Positions 53,601 through 62,600 of a stretch of 64,000 nucleotides of DNA are shown piece after piece (the first letter of the stretch is position 1; each line of letters begins with the position of its first letter). The stretch lies in the NCBI RefSeq assembly GCF_033118175.1, contig NC_083698.1, positions 68,665,001 through 68,729,000 of the forward strand. The letters are read 5' to 3'. This stretch comes from Dama dama (Eukaryota; Chordata; Mammalia; Artiodactyla; Cervidae). A program made the position numbers and the translations under genes. The notes under the pieces are model-generated. The model saw nothing but the letters and a program-made list of their open reading frames with translations. It was not told where the DNA came from and ran no database searches.

Positions 53601-56600
53601 GAAACAAAACAAGACAAAGAAATAACTTAGTTATGTTAATGAATCCAAAAGAATGCATCAAAAAAGAAGAATTCTAGAAGTAGCTGGAGATTAAAAGCTT
53701 TTTTTTTCCAAAACAAAGCTAGAAATGCATATTTGGAAGCCAATCACACAGAGAGATAAATGAGACCACAGGTATCTTTGTCCTTGCTCAGGAGGTTGCA
53801 AAGCAGACAGAATTAACAGAGAATCAGTAACAAAATTAGGCTAAAATTCAGCTAGGGTTCTGAGTACATTATACAAACCCATGCCTCAAAGCCTTTTAGA
53901 AAATTATGTAGTGTTTTCACAATAATAAATAGGAACTAAAAAAACTGTAAGACATCTTTTCTAATATTTAATAACAAGACTAATATTTCCCATTTTACAT
54001 ATCTTTAAGATATTTAAGATCATTAAAACCTGAATGACTTAAACACTGCCAAACATTTTAACCATGACTAGTTAGCCAACTAATGTTAAAACACATATAT
54101 CTTTCTAAAAAAGAAACCAAAAAGAGGAAAGCTCTATCTTCTAAAGCACATACCGTTATCGCTACACTATAGCTGTAAAAGAAACACTTCAGTTGTAATA
54201 AACTCCATATATTATCTTACACCTGTTGCTTGACTGAAGTTGTTTTCATATACATCCTAAACAGAGAATGTAAATTTGTAAATCCCTCACTCTTCTATCC
54301 CAGCATTCTCATTTTTTCTCTTTTTTCTCTCTCTCCCCCTCTCCCCTCCCTTGCTCTCAGAAAAAAGTAAATTACATGTGGAAAATTTAAAAATATATAT
54401 TCCCTGGTTTATGCTACAACATCACCAGGCAACAGAACTCCTGTTACCTTTAAAGTACTCTGGAACCATGCTACAAGACGTTGTATACAAATCTCTGTTT
54501 CATTTCTAACACTGGTGAACTCCTCTCTTTTATTACGCCTCCAGTCATTAAATTTCTCCAGTATTTCTTCAGAGTTAATTCCTTCTTTGGCCTGTCCATA
54601 TACTGCTTCTAAAGAGGCTGACAAATCCTGCAGAGAGATACTTCTGTTTATTAAAGTTAATTAACTTTATATTAAGAGTAAAGCACCATATTAGAATCTG
54701 AGAGACAATGAAGTGGTATATTGAATCCCTATCTTCGAGAAGTTTATAAATAAAACTTTGAATATCTAAACATAAAAGCATAAAACTACCTAGAAGGTGA
54801 TTTATTTGGATTATAATAGTAAAAGTTCATTAAATGAATTAAGGTTATAAACAGAAGGCTTTAAAGTCTTAGGTTTTTAATTAAGTAGCAAGTATCCTCT
54901 TTTCTCTGACTTTACATAAGAATCTATTTTGTCCTGATATGGCAATTTCTAAGGGCTACTGCTAAGTAAAAATAAACACACCAAATTGTACAAATAATTC
55001 CAATTAAGGAAAGACATTAAGCATACATATCTAGACAGCGTATTAAAAAGCAGAGACATCACTTTGACAACAAAGGTCCATATAGTTTTGATCTTCCCAG
55101 TAGTCATGTATGGATGTGAGAGCTGGATAATAAAAAAGGCTGAGCACTGAAGAATTGATGCTTTCAAACTATAGTGTTGGAGAAGACTCTTGAGTGTCCC
55201 TTGGATGCAAAGAGATCAAACCAGTCAATCCTAAAAGAAATCAATCCTGAACATTCACTGGAAGGAAGCTGAAGCTTCAATACTTTGGCCACCTGACACG
55301 AAGAGCCAACTCACTGGAAATGACCCTGATGCTGGGAAAGACTGAAGGCAGGAGGAGAAGGGGGCAACAGAGGATGAAGTGATTGGATGGCATTATCGAC
55401 TCAATGGACATGAATTCGAGCCAACTCAGGGAAATAGTGAAGGACAAGGAAGACTGGCATGCTGCAGTCCATAGGGTCGCAAAGAGCTGTACATGACCGA
55501 GCTACTGAACAAGAATATACATTTAAAAGCAGTTTTAGAAAGGACTGGAAGAGACAAGAGAGCTTGATGGCTCCCTCCAGGACTAAGACCCGAGAAACAT
55601 CAGAGAGACAAGAGGAAAACTTAATAGATCCAGAAAATTTTATCACAAACTGAAAAACCCTTAGAGAGAAAGAAGATGGTTGGTGCTTAGCACTGAATGA
55701 ATACAATTACTGCACGTAGGAAACAGCCTGTACCACAGCAGAGAATCATCTTGAGAAAAGAGAATTTTCTTCATATGTTCTTCTCTCTTCCTCAGACTAG
55801 GCAAGAAAGCAGCAGCACAAACAAGAGGCAATGGGTTTATACAAGCACAGTACAGAAAACTAGATGAGGCAAAAAGTGATAACCAGCACAGAAGAGTTGG
55901 CCAAGCATTCTTCACCTTCCCTGAATACCCAGTAGCATTTACACCCAAGGGTAGCAACCCCTGGAAAAGAGGAAAGGCTGATGGAGAGGGACTGAGATGT
56001 CCTCTGAAGAGTAAGATTATCTAAAGCAGAAGCCAGTAGGTAGTAGTTGAGCCCAGACTGCAACTGTGTAAGTTCTGAGAAGCAAGCTTATCCTATTCCC
56101 TAAATCCACCTGAAGTCTCCAAAGTTATGGTCCAAGCTTTCACTCTTCCCAAGGTCCCTCTTCCACACTAACACATACGCACATAACAGCACACCAAGAC
56201 AGTTGATAATTCTTCAAGAGAATGTGCAGTCCTGAGGAGAAGTACAGGGGATGATGAAATGTGTCAATAACGCAAGCACTCTGAAAGAAATACAACAAAC
56301 TAAGCCACCTTATAAAAAGGAAGCAAAATCAATGGCCCAGATAACAGTAAGAACTCAAAATAAGCATAACAAATCTTCTCAAAAATAGAAAGAATATTGG
56401 AAACATAAAGCAAGACCAAATAATTATAAATAATAACCAACTGAAATTATTAAGCATGAAAAATAATTTTTGAAATAAAGAACACAATGGTTTGGTTAAA
56501 TGGCAGAAGAAATATAGCAAAGAATCAATTAGTGACTATTGATTAGGACAGAAATGAGACTCATATCAACAACTACAGAAATAAGAAAACAATGGATTAT

Positions 56601-59600
56601 TATTGTCAAAAATCTCAGGAGAAAATGGCCTTTGGATCTAAGATATTTTATAGTTCATTAAATAACTATTGAAAAGAGTTTAAATGTAAGCAACTGCTTA
56701 AATATTTGAATTGTTTAAATATGGTATCCTGAGACATTTAATACCTCACAAAATCAACCACTCAAACCCTGCTTTAAAGGACTCTCAGAGAGTACTCTAA
56801 AATACAGTGAACCAAAAGATATCAACAATTTATGAAGTAAGAGTCAGAAAATAACTCAACTCTACAAAGTTTGTTACTTCAGTTATCATATACAATACCT
56901 GTAACAATCTGTGAGTAAAATCGTAGACAACAATTGTGGTTATTTGGTTAGCTGGTATTTGGGAGAGAGATACAGACAGACAAGACCCACCAGAGGCAAG
57001 TGAGAATGTTCTAAGGTATAAAGGTAAGAGGGTAGAAAAAGAAGAAAAAAAAAATAAATCATGATAAACAGAAACACAAAAATAATCACAGAAATAAGTT
57101 CTAATAAAATAGTAATTATATACAAATCAACTAAGTTACCCATTAAAAGGCAGATTTAAATGTTTGATTCTTTTAAAAAATGATTGACTGGAGTGTTGTC
57201 TAAGAGAGACATATAAAATAAAAGGAAGAGAAAAAGAAACTATATATAAGGCAAATATTAACCAGAAAGACAAGTAGGATAAGAATTTTAAAAGGAAACA
57301 AAAATAAAATTTTATCCCAAAGCACCTTAAGGGAAAACTATTATTACCTAATAGTTTAAAAATACACAGTTTAAAATACGTAACAATCATGAATTCATTA
57401 ACACTTAACAATAAGCTCTGAAATATTTTGAAAAGTTAAAGAAAACTAGAATATATATTAACTAGAAAATATAAAAAAAAATCAAAACTTACAAAATGAT
57501 CAGATAAAAAACTAAGCAAAGATACAGAAGATTAAAGTTTCAGATCATAGCTTAAGCTGTAGATCAGAAACTGCACACAAAAAACCCAGAATATATTTTC
57601 TTCTTGAATTTATAAAAACAGTCATAAAATATTAACCGTGTATTGTAGGCCACAAAAGAAGCCTCAATAAATGCTAATGAAATCAAATATCATGACATTT
57701 CACTTCTTTGATCTTCATTATAAAAGTATAAGTTATATTGCTTAATTACTTGAAGAAAATAAATAAAAATTAACTATTTTTCAGCAAAATAAAGAGAAAT
57801 TTAAGAATAATCTGGTGACAGAAGGGAAGAGTAGAAAGGGAGACAAACCAGATTTGGCATAAAGTCTTTTAAGATTAAACTTTAAAAACAAAAGAGTCTT
57901 AAAATGATCTTGGTTGCCGATCCTTTAACTCTGTAACAGTTAATGAGAAGAAATAAACCATTACAGAGTAAAGAAGCTGCACCGCAGACAGGTGAATTCT
58001 TACATCACTGTCCTTTTCTATGCAAATCTTATTTCACCACTCCGGAATAACCTATACTATTTATTCAATTCTACTTAAGAAAATGTTTCAAATAATGGCT
58101 CCAATGGTTCCTCAACCATACACAGTAACAGGAAAACTACATCTTTAATCAAATTGCCAACATCCGCTGGATTGTATAAAAATCTAGAGAATTCCAGAAA
58201 AAGATCTATTTCTACTTCATTGATTAAGCTAAAGCCTTTGACTGTGCAGATCGCAACAAACTGTGGAAAATTATCTTAAAGAGATGGGAATACTAGACCA
58301 CCTTACCTGCCTCCTGAGAAACATGTATGCAGGAGGTCAAGAAGCAATAGAACAGGATATGGAACTGTTCCAAATTGGGAAAGGAATACATTAAGGCTGT
58401 ATATTGTCACCCTGCTTATTTAATTTATATGCAGAGTACATCATGAGAAATGCTGGGCTGGATGAAGCACAACTGGAATCAAGACTGCCGGGAGAAATAC
58501 CAGCAACCTCAGATATGCAGATGATACCATCCTCATGGCAGAAAGCAAAGAATTAAAGAGCCTCTTGATGAAGGTGAAAGAAAGAAGTAAAAAAAGCTGG
58601 CTTAAAACTCAAAATTCAAAAAACTAAGATCATGGCATCCAGTCCCACCACTTTATGCATGGCAAACAGATGGGGAAATACTGGAAACAGTGCCAGACTT
58701 TACTTTCTTGGGCTCCAAAATCACTACAGATGGTGACTGTAGTCATGAAATTAAAAGATGCCTGTTCCTTGGAAGAAAAGCTTTGACAAACCTAGACAGC
58801 ATATTAAAAAGCAGAGACATTACTTTGCCAACAAAGGTCAGGTCCATATAGTCAAAGCTATCGTTTTTTTCAGTAGTAATGTACAGATACGTGAGCTGGA
58901 CAATAAAAAAGGCTGAGCACTGAAGAACTGATGCCTTCAAATTGTGGTGCTGGAGAAGACTCAATCTGGAAAGTCCCCTGGATAGCAAGGAGAGCAAAGC
59001 AATCAATCCTAAAAGAAACTGGTCCTGAATATTCATTGGAAGGACTGACACTGAAGCTGAAGCTCCAATACTCTGGCCACCTGATGCAAAGAGACAACTC
59101 ATTGGAAAAGACCCTGATGCTAGGAAAGACTGAAGGCAGGAGGAGAAGGGGATGACAGAGGATGAGATGGCTGGATGGCATTACCGACTCAATGGACATG
59201 AGTTTGAGCAAACTCCAGGAGACAGTGAAGGAAAGGGAAGCCTGGCGTGCTGCAGTCTATGAGGTCACAGTCAGACACGACTGAGTGACTGAACAACAAC
59301 ATCTTCAACCAGGTGGACAGAAACACTAGTGCTCAGATGTCCCTTAATAACCTTTTCTCCAGTTTTCCAGCAAGCTTATCCCCTCCCCTACAGTCCAAAA
59401 CAAGATAGCTAGTATTCAGCTTGGTATTAAAGATACTGTCAAAAGCAGTAAAAATTCAAAGATACATAAAATGTAGGAGTAGAAGAGGGTTATTCTGTTC
59501 AAATGATATAATCACATAGAAAGCTCAAAGAGTATCAACTAAAAAAAACTAAAAAAGAGTTCAGCAGAGTTACCAGAAAAGCATCAATATATAAAAATCA

Positions 59601-62600
59601 TTAGTTTCCCTCTATACCATCAAAAGAACAAGGGAATTGAAAGTAAGATAGCATTCACAAAAGGAAGCAAAAGTATAAACATCTTGGAGTTAAATGAAGA
59701 AAATGCATGAGGACTTACAGAGAAAATTTTAAACATCATTAAAAGATATAAAAGATCCCAATAAGCAGAAAGAAATACTATGCTAATAGGTGGAATGGAA
59801 ACACTGTTGCGCTCATTCACTTCAAATTAGTCATTTCTGAGATGATAGGATTTGACTTAAGGTAAGGTTCCACAATATCTTATGAGCTACTGTACTCTTA
59901 TCTACAGATCTTAGAAGCCATTATCACTCAAGGATCAAGATCCCTCTCCCTAACTCTGACATAAAGGCTTTACTAGATTTTCTGCAGAAAAATGGCTAAC
60001 CTGCTTGCTACTACTGCTCCTGTCTCTCTGAATTTTCCCAATGAATGCTGCTCTAACAAGCCTTATATGCCTGACTATTTTACCTTGCTTGGAGGATACA
60101 TACCTACATACATATATATATAAAAACATATTAAATATATCAATATAAAATTTTAACATCATTAAAAAGAAACTAGGATTCATCAAAGAAAAGAAAAAGT
60201 TCTGCGGCTATCAGTACTGTCTGAAGTCTAAAGGCAAATGCTAATTTCACTTCTCAAATGGTAAACATATTTTAATGTATATTTAATATCTTTTAAAATT
60301 CCAACCTGCAATGTTTTTAAGCGTTTATTAAGAGAGAACTCATCAACTTCCAGAATAAAAACTTCTACTGCCATGTACAGCTTCTGTTGTACTTCATTTC
60401 TTTCGGCAATCAAAATATTCCCCTCACTCTGAAGGAAGGAAAAAGGGAATAACCATCATTAATATATCAGGTGTTTTTACACACTGACCTATATGAAAAG
60501 AACTGATCTCTTAAAACTAGCAAAATTTAACATTACATTCTCCAACACAGTAATATCTAAGACAAACCCCTCTCTTCTTAGATCACCAAACTGACAAAGT
60601 TTCTTTCCCTTAATTAGAAATAAGATTTAAATCCCACAATTCTGCTCTGTTCATCTTTACTTTTCCAAAACAATAAAATTTTAGTTAAGAAAATTATACA
60701 AGTGTCTGTGACTAATTACATACTGCCTCCTTCCTACTCCCACCTCATGCTCAATTCCTTCATCTATTTATCTTTCAAGATTTAGTTAATCTCCAACAGG
60801 ATAAAACCTTCAATTCACCCAAGAAGCTATGCCTGGAAACAGATATGAGAGATATCCAAGAACCCTATGCATTAGCTCTATTATAGTTCTTAATAAACTA
60901 TATTAAAACTACCCATTTATATATTTGTCCTATACCCGAAGTAGATAGAGGGATAGGACCACGTCTTAAATTTGTGTCTCTACTACTTGTAACAGAGGTA
61001 CATACACTTAAAAGTCCGAATTTTAGAATATTCTTTTTTGTGTAAGCTCAACCAGACCTTTATATAACTACTTATGAAGACAAAAGAAAAGACTCTCTTT
61101 CGTCAAAAGTACACATGGTGGGCTTTTCTGGTGGTTCAGTGGTAAAGAATCAGTCTGTCAATGCAGGAGACAGGGATTCAGTCTGGGAAGCATGCCATGG
61201 AGCAGCTAACTAAGCCCATGTGCCACAACTATTGACCCTGTTCTCTACAGCCCAGGAAGCACAACTACTAAAGCCCTGGTGCTCTATATAGCCTGTGCTC
61301 CGCAACAAGAGAAGCCATGCATCACAGCTAGAGAGTAGCCCCCGTGTGCCAGAACTGGAGAAAAGTTTGTGCAGCAATGAAGACCCGGCACAGCCAAAAA
61401 TAAATACACAAATAAAAGTACACATGGCAATCAAATTAAAGAATTGTGCAAAATATATAAATGAAAATAACAATTTTAAGACACAAATTAAATACAAGGG
61501 AAATAAAAAGACAACTTTATCTGAGGGACAATCATGCCTCTGTCCTTAATAACCTATAGTAATCTACTCTTCAACCTGTCAAACGAACTATAGGGCAATA
61601 AAGCCCAAAATAAGTCCTGAAATGTTAGCAGGCGTGGAGACAAACTGCTTTAGAAATCACATGTGTCCTACTAGAACACCAAATCTGACAGATGTAGTAA
61701 GTCCTTTTTCCCTCCATGTCCTGAATCACTTTCCTATTTTCAAATGACAAAAGTTAAAAAGCAGTTCTTTTTCAATTTTCATCTTACTACATGAAAATAA
61801 TTGTGAAATATTTTAATGATGACAGTATGGTTTAAATGGAAATAGACTACACTTTGCAATCAAGACATCTGGCTTCAAATTCCAGATTAACATTTAGAAG
61901 TATGTAATCTTGAGCAATTTCCTTAAACCCTGTGGGCCTCATTTTCCTGAGGAGCAAAAATGCCCATGTTTATAAAGTACCTATACATACGTGTTTCTAA
62001 AAGATTCAAAAATTATTACTTCTGTCACCTTTTGTTGTCTATCATCACAAGTGACCAGTAGAGGTCTAACGTGTAAAATAACCCAAATCTAATTCCCTAA
62101 CCCAATTAAATATTCCTGACATTTCCAAAGGCTTAGTTACCCTATTTACTTTTCTCATTCAGAGCCAGTTAGGCTGCCAACTGGCCAAACTAAGTATGAC
62201 TAGGGAATAAGACTTTTAGGGTACAATCTTCAGAGGCAGAAACCACCAATACTTAAGATAGGACAACTCCAAACCCAAGTATAGAGCTCATAGGTACTAT
62301 GGAAAGCTATGATTATTTTATCAGATATCTTATATGAAAAACATGGAGTTCCACTCAGCTGAGTATAATAAATAAAACTCCCACAGGAAAAAATAACCTA
62401 CACTACCTAAACTAATTTGTACCTACACTAATTAAGAATTCACATGAAATATTCCATTCTTCATATCCCTTCCCTACCCACATATAAAGAAAACGAAAGG
62501 AAAGCAAAGTCACTCAGTTGTGTCCGACTCTTTGCGACCCCATGGACTGTAGCCTACCAGGCTCCTTCGTCCATGGGGATTTTCCAGACAAAGGCACTGG

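Noticed and set aside
54293..54363. Strong pyrimidine tract plus CAG on the plus strand as a splice acceptor of another gene
   Set aside because: No open frame or exon-like sequence follows on the plus strand; it is more likely a purine tract of the STK31 intron.
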